Shown: in pieces, positions 44,266 to 54,000 of the stretch
How positions within the stretch are numbered: position 1 is the first letter of the stretch
Layout of the letters: the number at the start of each line of letters is the position of its first letter
Assembly (NCBI GenBank): GCA_964552725.1
Contig: CAZKHU010000003.1
Location: 1-56,895 of the forward strand
Length of the DNA stretch: 56,895 nt
Direction of reading: 5' to 3'
Origin: DYTH01 sp964552725
GTDB taxonomy: Bacteria; Desulfobacterota; Syntrophia; Syntrophales; UBA5619
Notes under the pieces: generated by a model
Database searches by the model: none
The model's input: the letters and a program-made list of their open reading frames with translations, nothing else
Told to the model about the DNA's origin: nothing
Translations under genes and position numbers: made by a program

Positions 44266-45176
44266 ATGTCAAACGAACCGACAATAGTTATAGATGGTAT
44301 GGAAAATGGCGCTCGGGTCGATTCCCGCATCCTTGAGGGAAGAATTCAGCAGGCCGTTCTTGCAGGACACCGGAATATTGAAGTCATTGCCTATGGCCAG
44401 CACGGTCTCGGCGGCCGAATCTGGAGTGCCGGAAACGAGCCGGTGCATCTGCGGATCAAGGGTTCCTCGGGACAGCGCGTCGGCTCCATGGGTTTTCCGG
44501 GAACGCGGATCGACGTCGAAGGTCCCGCCTCTGATGATCTGGGATGGCTGAACGCCGGCGCGTACATTGCCGTTCGGGGCCATGCGACCAACGGCGTCGC
44601 CAATGCGATGGCCCAGGGGAAGATCTACGTGGGGGGCGATATCGGGGCGCGCGGCATGACTATGACAAAGCACAACCCCCGTTTTGAGCCGCCGGAGCTA
44701 TGGGTGTTGGGGGGCGTGGGGGATTTTTTCGGCGAATTCATGGCCGGCGGCATCGCCGTGGTCTGCGGATATGAAGCCCATGAAAAGGACAACGTGCTCG
44801 GCTATCGGCCCTGCGTGGGGATGGTGGGAGGGAAGGTCTTTTTCCGGGGACCCCACAAGGGTTTCAGCGAACGGGATGCCTATATGAGGGCTCCCGACGA
44901 CGAAGAGTGGAACTGGCTGAAGGGCGGCATGGCCGATTTTCTGGAGGCGACGTGCCGGCCGGCGCTGCTGCCGAAGCTGAAAATCCTGCCGAAGCTTACC
45001 GGAGACCGGGGTGAATGGCAGGTTATCGTTGCGAGAAAACCTTACGAAAAAACGGAGGGCGCAATCCATGTCAAAAAGTTCCGGGAGGAGTGCTGGGATC
45101 GCGAACTGGGCAAGGGCGGCCTGATCGGCGATCTGGCGGCCGGCGATCGCACCCCGATCCCGGTGCTGGCAACCGG
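44266..45176 (+). CDS. Glutamate synthase GXGXG domain, N-terminal part of a fusion interrupted by an N gap
   Basis: ATG 44266 has AAGGAG upstream. The first ~250 residues form the GltB C-terminal GXGXG beta-helix (VIAYGQHGLGGRIWSAG, GSMGFPGTRIDV, MAQGKIYVGGDIGARG), which couples amidotransferase and synthase domains. The frame runs into the N gap. The last 55 bases before the gap (45122-45176) are repeated exactly after it (45277-45331). Collapsing this overlap removes 155 positions and keeps the reading frame, joining this part to the oxidoreductase as one 782-residue protein. I therefore read it as the N-terminal part of one gene. Confidence 0.85.
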
Positions 45177-45331
45177 NNNNNNNNNNNNNNNNNNNNNNNN
45201 NNNNNNNNNNNNNNNNNNNNNNNNNNNNNNNNNNNNNNNNNNNNNNNNNNNNNNNNNNNNNNNNNNNNNNNNNNNNTGATCGGCGATCTGGCGGCCGGCG
45301 ATCGCACCCCGATCCCGGTGCTGGCAACCGG
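45122..45331. other. Assembly gap (100 N) flanked by an exact 55-bp duplication
   Basis: Bases 45122-45176 and 45277-45331 are identical and surround exactly 100 Ns, the default scaffold filler. A 55-base terminal overlap is typical of contigs ending at a de Bruijn k-mer of 55. The simplest reading is that the contigs abut with a 55-bp overlap, so no sequence is missing and the duplication is artificial. Confidence 0.85.
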
Positions 45332-46769
45332 GGAACTGCGCCGCTTCGTCCCTGTCTGGGAAAATGAAAAGTATCTGCCGCCCTGCCAGGCAGCCTGTCC
45401 GACCGGCATACCCGTCCGGAAGCGCTGGGATTTGATCCGGAAGGGGAAAATCCAGGAAGCGGTTGATTTGGCCCTGCAATATACGCCGTTTCCGGCAACG
45501 GTCTGCGGATATCTGTGCCCCAATCTCTGCAAGCAGAACTGCACCCGTCAGCAATCCGATCTCGAGGCGATTGACACGATGATTCTGGGCCGGGCCAGTC
45601 TGAACGCCACGGTTCCGAAAGCCCCGCCTGCGTCCGGCAAAAGGATCGCCATTATCGGCGGGGGGCCTTCGGGTTTGTCGGTTGCATGGCAATTGCGGAT
45701 GAAGGGGCATGAAGCGGTGATCCACGATGCCCGGGGGAAAACCGGCGGAAAAATCACGGCGACGATCCCCCGCAGCCGGATTCCGGACGAAGTGGTGGAG
45801 CATGAACTTAAACGCATGGGGAAGGAGCTTGCCTTTGTTGGTCTCAAACATCCGCTGACCAGGGAAGAGTTCATAAAACTGCGTGAGAAGTTCGATGTCG
45901 TGGTGATTGCCGTAGGCGCCCAGAAGGGACGGGTGATCCCGGTGCCCGGCCACGAACGGGTGATCCCGGCGCTCTATTTTCTCCGCGACAGCCGGCTCGA
46001 TTGTGCCGAGGTTGGCAAGAAGGTTGTGATCATCGGTGCGGGCAACGTTGGTTGCGACGCCGCCGCGGAGGCCTTTCGCCTGGGCGCCGAATCGGTTGTC
46101 CTGATAGATGTTCAGAAGCCGGCGTCGTCGGGCAAGGAGCGAAAAAACGCGGAAGAGGCAGGGGCGACTTTTCTGTGGCCCCGTTTTACAAAACAGATCA
46201 CCGAGGTCGGCGTGGAGCTGCAGGATGGGGAGGTCCTCCCGGCGGATACGGTGATCATGGCCGTCGGCGATCAGCCCGAACTCTCGTTTCTGCCGGAAGA
46301 GATAAAAACCGAACGGGGTTTTATCTCGGTTGATGCAAACTATCAGACAACCATGCCCGGGGTCTATGCGGTAGGCGATGCTGCGCGCCTGGGGCTTATA
46401 ACCGACGCAATCGGTTCCGGCCGCATGGCTGCGACGGCGATTGACGACATGCTGCAGGGCCGGGAAGAAACATACGATCAGATTCCCACGATTGCCGTAG
46501 AGCGGGTAAAGCTCCAATACTATGATCCGCGGCCGCAGAATTTTGCTGATATCAATGCATGCGCCGCCAATTGCGCCTCCTGCGGCGGATGCCGGGATTG
46601 CGGAATGTGCGAGACCGCCTGTCCGCGGAACGCGATTTCCCGCAACGAAGCCGAAGCGGGTCGCTTTGAGTATTTGGTTGATGAAAATCTTTGTATCGGT
46701 TGCGGAACCTGTGCAGGCGTCTGTCCGACGGGGGTATGGAATATTGTCGCCAATGCTCCGCTGGATTAG
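45277..46769 (+). CDS. Glutamate synthase small-subunit-like FAD/NAD(P) oxidoreductase with ferredoxin tail, C-terminal part of the fusion
   Basis: After the gap the frame continues into a GltD-like protein. A Cys-rich N-terminal segment (PPCQAACPTGIPV, then CGYLCPNLCKQNC) holds Fe-S clusters. An FAD site follows (IAIIGGGPSGLSVAW), then an NAD(P)H site (VVIIGAGNVGCDAAAEAF) and the GltD-type TTMPGVYAVGDAARLG. Two 4Fe-4S motifs end the protein (CGGCRDCGMCETACP and CIGCGTCAGVCPTG). It should pass electrons from NAD(P)H to the ferredoxin domains of the FMN subunit. Residues before the PPCQ motif belong to the upstream GXGXG gene if the gap is collapsed. Start codons within or before the gap are artefacts. 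Confidence 0.9.
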
Positions 46770-46834
46770 CTGGCGGCCGAGCGGTCTTATTGTCTCTGCA
46801 TTGACAATTATTTGATGGAGAAAGGAAAAAAGCC

Positions 46835-48166
46835 ATGTACGATTTAAAAACCAGCAAGGATGTATTAAAGGTCGTGAAAGAGAGAAACGTCAGTTTCATT
46901 CAGTTCTGGTTTACCGATGTGCTGGGGGTGCAGAAGATTTTCAGCATTACCCCCGATGAGCTGGAGATGGGGATGGAGGAGGGGATGGGATTTGATGGTT
47001 CCTCCATCGCCGGTTTCTGCCGGATCGAGGAAAGCGACATGATCGCGATGCCCGATCCGACGACATTCCAGATTATCCCCTGGCGGCCGACCGATCGCCC
47101 CGTTGCGCGGATGATCTGCGATATCCAGACTCCGGAGGGAAAGCCGTACGAAGGAGATCCCCGGTATGTATTGAAGAAAACATTGAAAAAGGTGACCGAC
47201 CAGGGATACACCTTCTATGTCGGTCCGGAACTGGAATTTTTCTATTTTGCCAGCGACAAGGCGCCGGAGTTTCTGGACATGGGCGGCTATTTCGACGGTC
47301 TGCCGGTGGACAGGGCGACCGATCTGCGCCGCCAGACAATCTTTACCCTCCAGGATATGGGGATCAGGGTCGAGTACAGTCATCACGAGGTTGCCCCGAG
47401 CCAGCACGAAATCGATCTCCGGTACGACGAGGCGTTGAGAATGGCCGACAAGGTTATGACCTATCGCACCGCCGTCAAGGAGATTGCAAGGCTCAACGGC
47501 GTGTACGCGACCTTTATGCCGAAACCTGTTTTTGGACAGAACGGCAGCGGCATGCATGTCCATCAATCCCTGTTCAAGGGCGGCAAGAACACCTTTTTTG
47601 ACGGCAAGGACAAGTACAATCTTTCGAAGACGGCCAAGCAGTATATCGCCGGTATCATGACGCATGCCCCGGAAATAACGGCGGTCTGCAACCAGTGGAT
47701 CAACTCGTACAAACGTCTGGTTCCCGGCTACGAGGCGCCGGTGTACGTAGCCTGGGCAAGGCGCAACCGCTCGGCGATGGTGCGCGTGCCGATGTACAAG
47801 CCCGGCAAGGAGAAGGCAACCCGGATGGAGTACCGTTCACCGGATCCGGCGTGCAATCCGTACCTGGCCTTTGCCGTAATGCTCGCGGCGGGGCTCAAGG
47901 GGATTGAAAAGGGCTACAAGCTGCCCGAACCGGTAGAGACTGACATCTTCGAGATGGACGAGAAGGCCCGCGCCGATGCCGGAATCACCTCCCTGCCCGG
48001 GAGTCTGTATGAGGCCTTGCAGATTGTCCAGCAAAGCGCTCTGGTGCGCGAAACGCTTGGCGAGCACATTTTCGAAAAATTTATCGAGAACAAGAAGGTG
48101 GAGTGGGACCGCTTCCGGGTGCATGTAAGTCAGTACGAGATCGACCGTTATCTGCCGATGCTTTAG
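46835..48166 (+). CDS. glnA: Glutamine synthetase type I
   Basis: The 443-residue GlnA has the N-terminal beta-grasp, the GFDGSSIAGF loop, the metal and ATP motifs of GSI (FYVGPELEFFYF, NGSGMHVHQSL) and the EYRSPDPACNPYLAFAVML block. The length and the C-terminal region, with no adenylylation tyrosine segment, place it in the GSI-alpha group, so it is probably not controlled by GlnE adenylylation. It makes glutamine from glutamate and ammonia with ATP. It ends the glutamate synthase operon (66 bases after the oxidoreductase) and has a good ribosome-binding site. A long-loop hairpin follows. Confidence 0.97.
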   Translation: MYDLKTSKDVLKVVKERNVSFIQFWFTDVLGVQKIFSITPDELEMGMEEGMGFDGSSIAGFCRIEESDMIAMPDPTTFQIIPWRPTDRPVARMICDIQTPEGKPYEGDPRYVLKKTLKKVTDQGYTFYVGPELEFFYFASDKAPEFLDMGGYFDGLPVDRATDLRRQTIFTLQDMGIRVEYSHHEVAPSQHEIDLRYDEALRMADKVMTYRTAVKEIARLNGVYATFMPKPVFGQNGSGMHVHQSLFKGGKNTFFDGKDKYNLSKTAKQYIAGIMTHAPEITAVCNQWINSYKRLVPGYEAPVYVAWARRNRSAMVRVPMYKPGKEKATRMEYRSPDPACNPYLAFAVMLAAGLKGIEKGYKLPEPVETDIFEMDEKARADAGITSLPGSLYEALQIVQQSALVRETLGEHIFEKFIENKKVEWDRFRVHVSQYEIDRYLPML

Positions 48167-48182
48167 GCGAAACGCGCCATAC

Positions 48183-48243
48183 GGGGGAGTTATTCTGAAA
48201 TTTTCTTTACGGACAGGGAACTTTCTGATAACTCCCCTTCTTC
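48183..48243 (+). terminator. Possible terminator after glnA
   Basis: GGGGAGTTAT (48184-48193) pairs perfectly with ATAACTCCCC (48228-48237), and inner GAAA/TTTC extends the stem. TTCTTC follows. The loop is long (about 25-34 bases), so efficiency is uncertain, but the position between glnA and carA is right. The rest of 48167-48323 shows nothing else recognisable. Confidence 0.5.
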
Positions 48244-48323
48244 ATTTGATGTCCTTTTGCCCGGGATGCTAAAGCTTTTATCCCCCGTGCCCGTGCGAGG
48301 GCGTACGCGAGGAGTTACCGAGT

Positions 48324-49529
48324 ATGTTGGGAAAAACATCCAGAACGGCGCTGCTTGTGCTGGACGACGGCAGTGTTTACCGGGGCGAGGCCTTTGCCGG
48401 CGCCGGCGAAATGCTGGGAGAAGTCGTCTTCAATACCGGCATGACCGGTTATCAGGAGGTGGTCACCGATCCCTCGTACAAGGGGCAGATCGTTGCCATG
48501 ACCTACCCGCTGATCGGCAATACCGGCATTAATCCCGAAGACATGGAATCATCGGCCATCCATCTGGAGGGTTTTGTCGTCCGGGAGTATCAGGCTATGC
48601 CCAGCAACTGGCGATCCCGCGAGGATTTGAAGGGATTCCTCGAGCGCCACGGCAAGCTCGGGGTGGAGGGAATCGACACCCGCGCCCTGACCCGCCGGAT
48701 CCGCACCGCCGGGGCGATGCGGGGGATTCTTTCCACCGAAACGGCCGATGTTGCGCTGCTGCTGCAACGGGTTCGGGATTATCCGGGGCTGGTCGGCCGG
48801 GATCTGGTGCGGGAGGTGAGCTGTCGAATTCCCTATCTCTGGAAAAACGGTCATCCACAAAGACTGGCAGCCATTCGAGACGGCTCGCTTTTGCGCACAA
48901 ACACAAAGGAACCGATGGGCGCTACGGGCAGCGCTTTTTGCCGACGCGTTGCGGTTCTCGACTGCGGGGTAAAATACAACATATTGAGAAATCTGGAGAA
49001 AAGGGGTTGCGAAGTGTTTGTCCTGCCGGCCGTAACGCCGCCCGGCGAGATTCTTTCCCTGCGGCCGGACGGGCTTCTCCTGTCCAATGGTCCCGGCGAT
49101 CCGGCGGCTTTGCCGTATATCGTGGAGACGGTGAAGAACCTGGTGGGAAAGGTTCCGATCTTCGGCCTCTGCCTCGGCCATCAGATCCTGGGGCAGGCAG
49201 TCGGCGGCCGGACGGCGAAGCTCAAATTCGGTCATCACGGGATCAATCAGCCGGTGCGCAACCTGCAAAGTGGAAGGGTGGAAATCACCTCGCAGAATCA
49301 CGGCTTTGTGGTGCTGCCGGAGTCGCTCCCCGCAAGCAGCACAAAGCGAAGCTTAATGTTCATAAATCGCCATGAAAACCTCAACGATTGCACGTCGGAA
49401 GGACTCATGTATCCGGAGCTGGCCGCATTCAGCGTTCAGTACCATCCGGAAGCGGCCCCCGGGCCCCACGATGCCTCCTATCTGTTTGACGAGTTCATCA
49501 GCCTTATGGAAAGGGAAAGAAAAAATTGA
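48324..49529 (+). CDS. carA: Carbamoyl-phosphate synthase small (glutaminase) subunit
   Basis: The 401-residue CarA has the N-terminal CarA domain (VFNTGMTGYQEVVTDPSYKG) and a class I glutaminase with nucleophile FGLCLGHQILG and YHPEAAPGPHDA. It supplies ammonia to CarB for carbamoyl phosphate, used in pyrimidine and arginine synthesis. Residues ~340-347 (TKRSLMFI) have no counterpart in the family. They are encoded by a 23-bp copy of the core repeat found at 19892 and 30487-30545, and they lengthen the SLPA-to-LNDCT segment by about seven residues without breaking the frame. GAGGAG precedes the ATG. The stop overlaps the guaA start (TTGA). Confidence 0.96.
   Translation: MLGKTSRTALLVLDDGSVYRGEAFAGAGEMLGEVVFNTGMTGYQEVVTDPSYKGQIVAMTYPLIGNTGINPEDMESSAIHLEGFVVREYQAMPSNWRSREDLKGFLERHGKLGVEGIDTRALTRRIRTAGAMRGILSTETADVALLLQRVRDYPGLVGRDLVREVSCRIPYLWKNGHPQRLAAIRDGSLLRTNTKEPMGATGSAFCRRVAVLDCGVKYNILRNLEKRGCEVFVLPAVTPPGEILSLRPDGLLLSNGPGDPAALPYIVETVKNLVGKVPIFGLCLGHQILGQAVGGRTAKLKFGHHGINQPVRNLQSGRVEITSQNHGFVVLPESLPASSTKRSLMFINRHENLNDCTSEGLMYPELAAFSVQYHPEAAPGPHDASYLFDEFISLMERERKN
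49343..49365 (+). repeat. 23-bp repeat core inserted in frame within carA
   Basis: The stretch beginning AAAGCGAAGCTT and ending TTCATAA is identical to the core of the intergenic elements at 19862-19960 and 30406-30571. The flanking terminal inverted repeats of those elements are absent here. It encodes surface-loop residues between the nucleophile Cys and the active-site His of CarA. Confidence 0.8.
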
Positions 49530-51058
49530 TTCTTATCATAGATTTCGGTTCCCAGTACAACCAGCTTATCGCCCGGCGCGTCCGCGAGCATCAGGTGTAC
49601 TGCCAGATCGAACCGCCTGATATCGCGATCGAGAAGGTGCGGGCCTTAAAACCCGCGGGGGTTATTCTCTCCGGCGGTCCGGCAAGCATCTACGAAAAGC
49701 ATGCCCCGCGCGTCGATAAGGGCATATTTTCACTGGGAGTTCCGGTGTTGGGGATTTGCTACGGTTTGCAGTTCATGGTGGACGCGCTCGGCGGCGAGGT
49801 GATCCCCTCTCAAAAACGGGAGTACGGTTTAGCCGAGTTAAAGGTGGCGGCAAGCGGCGGGATGCTGCTGGCCGGGATTGCCGGTCAATCCAATTCCTGG
49901 ATGAGCCACGGCGACCGGATCGGGCGTCTGCCGAGGGGCTTTACCGTCACCGCCGGCACGAAGAATACGGAGGTTGCTGCCGCAGAAGACATAAAACGCC
50001 GCCTCTACGGCCTGCAGTTTCACCCCGAGGTCGTCCATACCGCGCACGGAAAAAAGATCATTGAGAACTTCCTGTTCGGTATCTGCCGCTGCGAAAAGAG
50101 CTGGACGATGAACGCCTTTATCCGCGAGGCGATCGAGGATATCCAAAAGACGGTCGGAGACAAAAGGGTGATTCTCGGTCTGTCCGGAGGGGTCGATTCC
50201 TCGGTCGCGGCTGTCTTGCTGCACCGGGCGATCGGCCGCCGCCTTACCTGCGTTTTCGTTGACAACGGACTGCTGCGTCTCGACGAGGGGAAAAAGGTGC
50301 GGGAGGTTTTCGGGAAGCATTTCCGGATGGACCTGCGCTATGCCCGGGAAGGGAAGACTTTTGTGGAAAGGCTGAAGGGAGTGACCGATCCGGAACGCAA
50401 GCGCAAGATCATCGGCCGCACCTTTATCGAGGTTTTTGACCGGGAGGCTGGTTCTATCCCGGATGCGGAATTTTTGGCTCAGGGAACCCTCTACCCCGAT
50501 CTTATCGAATCGCGTTCGGCCTTTGGCGGGCCGAGCGCCGTCATCAAGTCCCACCACAACGTGGGCGGATTGCCGAAACACATGAAGCTGAAGCTTGTCG
50601 AACCGCTGAAACACCTCTTCAAGGATGAAGTGCGGTTGCTGGGAAAGGCACTCGGGATGTCCGACGAATTGATCTGGCGACAGCCTTTTCCCGGACCGGG
50701 GCTTGCCGTGCGGATTGTCGGCGAGGTTACCGCCAAAAGGCTTTCGGTGTTGCGCAATGCCGATGCGGTGCTGATGGAAGAGATCAAGGCGGACGGGCTG
50801 TATCGGGAGCTCTGGCAGTCGTTTGCCGTGCTGCTGCCGATCCGCAGCGTCGGGATCATGGGCGATCAGAGAACCTACGAGCATGCGATCGCGATTCGGG
50901 CGGTGACAAGCGAGGACGCTATGACCGCCGATTGGGCAAAACTCCCCCATGATCTGCTGGGGCGCATTTCCAACCGGATCATCAACGAGGTGCGCGGCGT
51001 GAATAGAGTCGTCTATGACATCAGTTCAAAACCCCCCGCCACCATCGAATGGGAGTGA
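49526..51058 (+). CDS. guaA: GMP synthase (glutamine-hydrolysing)
   Basis: The start is TTG at 49526, overlapping the carA stop, with GGAAAGGGA upstream. It gives the expected MILIIDFGSQYNQLIARRVRE, and no ATG fits. The 510-residue protein has a class I glutaminase (GICYGLQFM nucleophile, LQFHPEVVHT), the ATP pyrophosphatase P-loop LGLSGGVDSSVAAVLL and the C-terminal dimer domain (RPFPGPGL-type RQPFPGPGLAVRIVGE). It converts XMP to GMP using the glutamine amide. It lies in a carA-guaA-carB-purF operon with overlaps or 1-base gaps. Confidence 0.97.
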   Translation: MILIIDFGSQYNQLIARRVREHQVYCQIEPPDIAIEKVRALKPAGVILSGGPASIYEKHAPRVDKGIFSLGVPVLGICYGLQFMVDALGGEVIPSQKREYGLAELKVAASGGMLLAGIAGQSNSWMSHGDRIGRLPRGFTVTAGTKNTEVAAAEDIKRRLYGLQFHPEVVHTAHGKKIIENFLFGICRCEKSWTMNAFIREAIEDIQKTVGDKRVILGLSGGVDSSVAAVLLHRAIGRRLTCVFVDNGLLRLDEGKKVREVFGKHFRMDLRYAREGKTFVERLKGVTDPERKRKIIGRTFIEVFDREAGSIPDAEFLAQGTLYPDLIESRSAFGGPSAVIKSHHNVGGLPKHMKLKLVEPLKHLFKDEVRLLGKALGMSDELIWRQPFPGPGLAVRIVGEVTAKRLSVLRNADAVLMEEIKADGLYRELWQSFAVLLPIRSVGIMGDQRTYEHAIAIRAVTSEDAMTADWAKLPHDLLGRISNRIINEVRGVNRVVYDISSKPPATIEWE

Positions 51059-51059
51059 T

Positions 51060-54000
51060 ATGCCGAAACGAACGGATCTGAAAAAAATTCTGATTATCGG
51101 CTCCGGGCCCATCATCATCAGCCAGGCCTGCGAGTTTGACTATTCCGGCACCCAGGCTTGCAAGGCGCTGAAGGAAGAGGGCTACGAGGTGGTGCTGGTC
51201 AACTCCAATCCGGCGACGATCATGACCGACCCGGAGACGGCGGACCGCACCTATATAGAGCCGATAACACCAGAAGTATTGGAAAAGATTATTGAAAAAG
51301 AAAGGCCGGACGCGCTTTTGCCGACCCTCGGCGGCCAGACCGGCCTGAACACGGCGGTTGCGGTGGCAGAGTCGGGGGTATTGGAGAAATACGGCGTCGA
51401 GATGATCGGGGCGTCGCTTGCGGCGATCCACAAGGCGGAAGACCGGCAGCTTTTCCGGGAGGCGATGGCCAAGATCGGTCTGAAGGTTCCCCGCAGCGGA
51501 TTTGCCCGGACGATGGAGGAGGTGTTTCAGGTTGCCGCCGAGATCGGGTTTCCGATTATTGTCCGTCCCTCGTTTACCCTCGGCGGGACGGGAAGCGGGG
51601 TTGCCTACAATCGTGAAGAGCTCGCCGTCATTGCCAGGGGCGGTCTCGACGCATCGCTCATCCACGAGATCATGCTGGAGCAGTCCGCCCTCGGCTGGAA
51701 GGAATACGAACTCGAGGTGATGCGCGATCGCGCAGACAACGTTGTAATAATCTGTTCGATTGAAAATCTCGATCCGATGGGGGTGCACACGGGCGAATCG
51801 ATTACCGTAGCCCCCGCCCAGACGCTGACCGACGTTGAGTATCAGCTCATGCGGGACGCGGCGATTGCGGTCATCCGGGAGATCGGCGTGGAAACGGGCG
51901 GTTCGAACGTCCAGTTCGCGATCAATCCCGACAACGGCGAGATGATCGTCATCGAAATGAATCCCCGCGTTTCCCGTTCGTCCGCCCTCGCCTCGAAGGC
52001 GACGGGTTTCCCGATCGCGAAGATTGCCGCGAAGCTGGCCGTCGGCTACACGCTCGCTGAACTTCCCAACGACATCACCCGTGAAACGAGGGCGTCGTTC
52101 GAGCCGACGCTCGATTACTGCGTGGTCAAAATTCCCCGCTGGACATTCGAGAAGTTTCCCGAGGCAGAGGATTTTTTGACGACGTCGATGAAATCGGTCG
52201 GCGAGACAATGGCGATTGGCCGCACCTTTCGCGAGGCGCTGCTGAAGGCGATCCGTTCGCTGGAGATCAAGCGTTTTGGTCTGCTGGATGGTCCGGCAGA
52301 GGAAAAAGACTGTTCCGACGGGGATTTGGAACAGAAGCTGCAAAAACCGAATTCGCTGCGGCTCTTCTATATTGCCCTTGCGTTCAGCCGCAAGCTGACC
52401 GTGGAACGAATTCATCAGCTTACGATGATCGATCCCTGGTTTTTGCGCCAGATACAATCGCTCGTGGAGGTGGAAGAGGAACTGCGGAGGGAAGGTTTTT
52501 CGACCGGGAACCTCCGCGCCGCAAAACGGCTCGGCTTTGCCGATCGCGACCTCGGCGCCTTCTGGAATCTTTCCGAGGACGAAATTCGCGCTCGTCGCCA
52601 TGCAGCCGGGATTGTTCCCGTTTACCAGCTCGTGGACACCTGTGCCGCGGAATTCGAGGCCGTCACTCCCTACTATTACTCGACCTATGAAACCGAAACG
52701 GAGACGCGCGCCTCCGCGAAAAAGAAGATCATGATCATCGGCGGCGGCCCGAACAGGATCGGCCAGGGAATCGAATTTGATTACTGCTGCGTGCATGCGT
52801 CGTATGCGATTCGGGAGGAAGGGTTCGAGAGCATCATGGTCAACTCCAATCCGGAGACGGTCAGCACCGACTACGATACCTCGGATCGTCTCTTCTTCGA
52901 GCCGGTGACGCTCGAGGATGTTTTGCATATTCTGAAGGAAGAGAAACCCGAGGGCGTTATCGTGCAGTTCGGAGGGCAGACTCCGCTGAATTTGGCCCGC
53001 AGTCTGGAGAAGGCGGGGGCGCCGATTCTGGGAACATCTCCCGACTCTATCGACCGCGCGGAGGACCGCAAGCGTTTTCAGGAGATTGTGCGGCGTCTGG
53101 AGCTGCTCCAGCCGGACAACGACACGGCGATGAGCGAAGAGGAGGCGGTCAGCGCTGCCGGCCGGATCGGCTATCCGGTGCTGGTGCGCCCCTCGTATGT
53201 CCTCGGCGGGCGTTCAATGGAGATCATCTATGACGAAGCAAGCCTCCGGCAGTTCATGGGGCGGGCTCTGGAGGTTTCCGCCGGCCATCCGGTGCTGCTC
53301 GACAAGTTTCTCGAGGATGCAATCGAGGCCGACGTGGATGCGATCAGCGACGGTAAAACAACGATTGTCGCCGGGATCATGGAGCATATCGAGGAAGCGG
53401 GGATTCACTCCGGAGACAGCGCCTGCGTGTTGCCGACGATGACCTTTTCCCCGGATATTCTCGCCAAGATTGAGAGTCAGACCAAGGCGATTGCCGCCGA
53501 ACTCCATGTTGTCGGCCTGATGAATATCCAGTACGCAATCAAGGATAACAAACTGTACCTGCTGGAGGTGAATCCCCGGGCGTCGCGCACCGTGCCGTTT
53601 GTCAGCAAGGCTACCGGAGTGCCGCTGGCCAAACTGGCGACGAAGGTCATGTTGGGGAAAACACTTGATGAACTGGGGTTTACAGCACCGGTGCGGCCCC
53701 GCTTTATCTCGGTAAAGGAGGCGGTCTTTCCGTTCAATCGCTTTCCCGACGTCGATATCCTGCTCGGTCCGGAGATGAAATCAACGGGCGAGGTAATGGG
53801 TATCGGCCGCTCGTTCGGTCTGGCCTTCGCCAAATCCCAGATGGCCGCGGGATTCAGGATTCCCCTGTCGGGAAAGGTGTTTTTGAGCGTGCACGATTTC
53901 TACAAGGAACGCATCGTTCCCGTCGCGCGCTCCTTTTCAGCAATGGGATTCAAGATCGTCGCAACCGGCGGAACGGCGGCAACATTGCGCGCGCATGGGG

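Noticed and set aside
45015..45279. Apparent gene starts and ends running through the N gap, giving X-filled proteins
   Set aside because: They arise from reading through the Ns and the duplicated 55 bp. The joined frame explains the sequence better.
51021..52928. 635-codon minus-strand frame opposite carB, and similar frames opposite guaA, purF and the GltD-like gene
   Set aside because: They are shadows of conserved genes; the sense products have full catalytic motifs.
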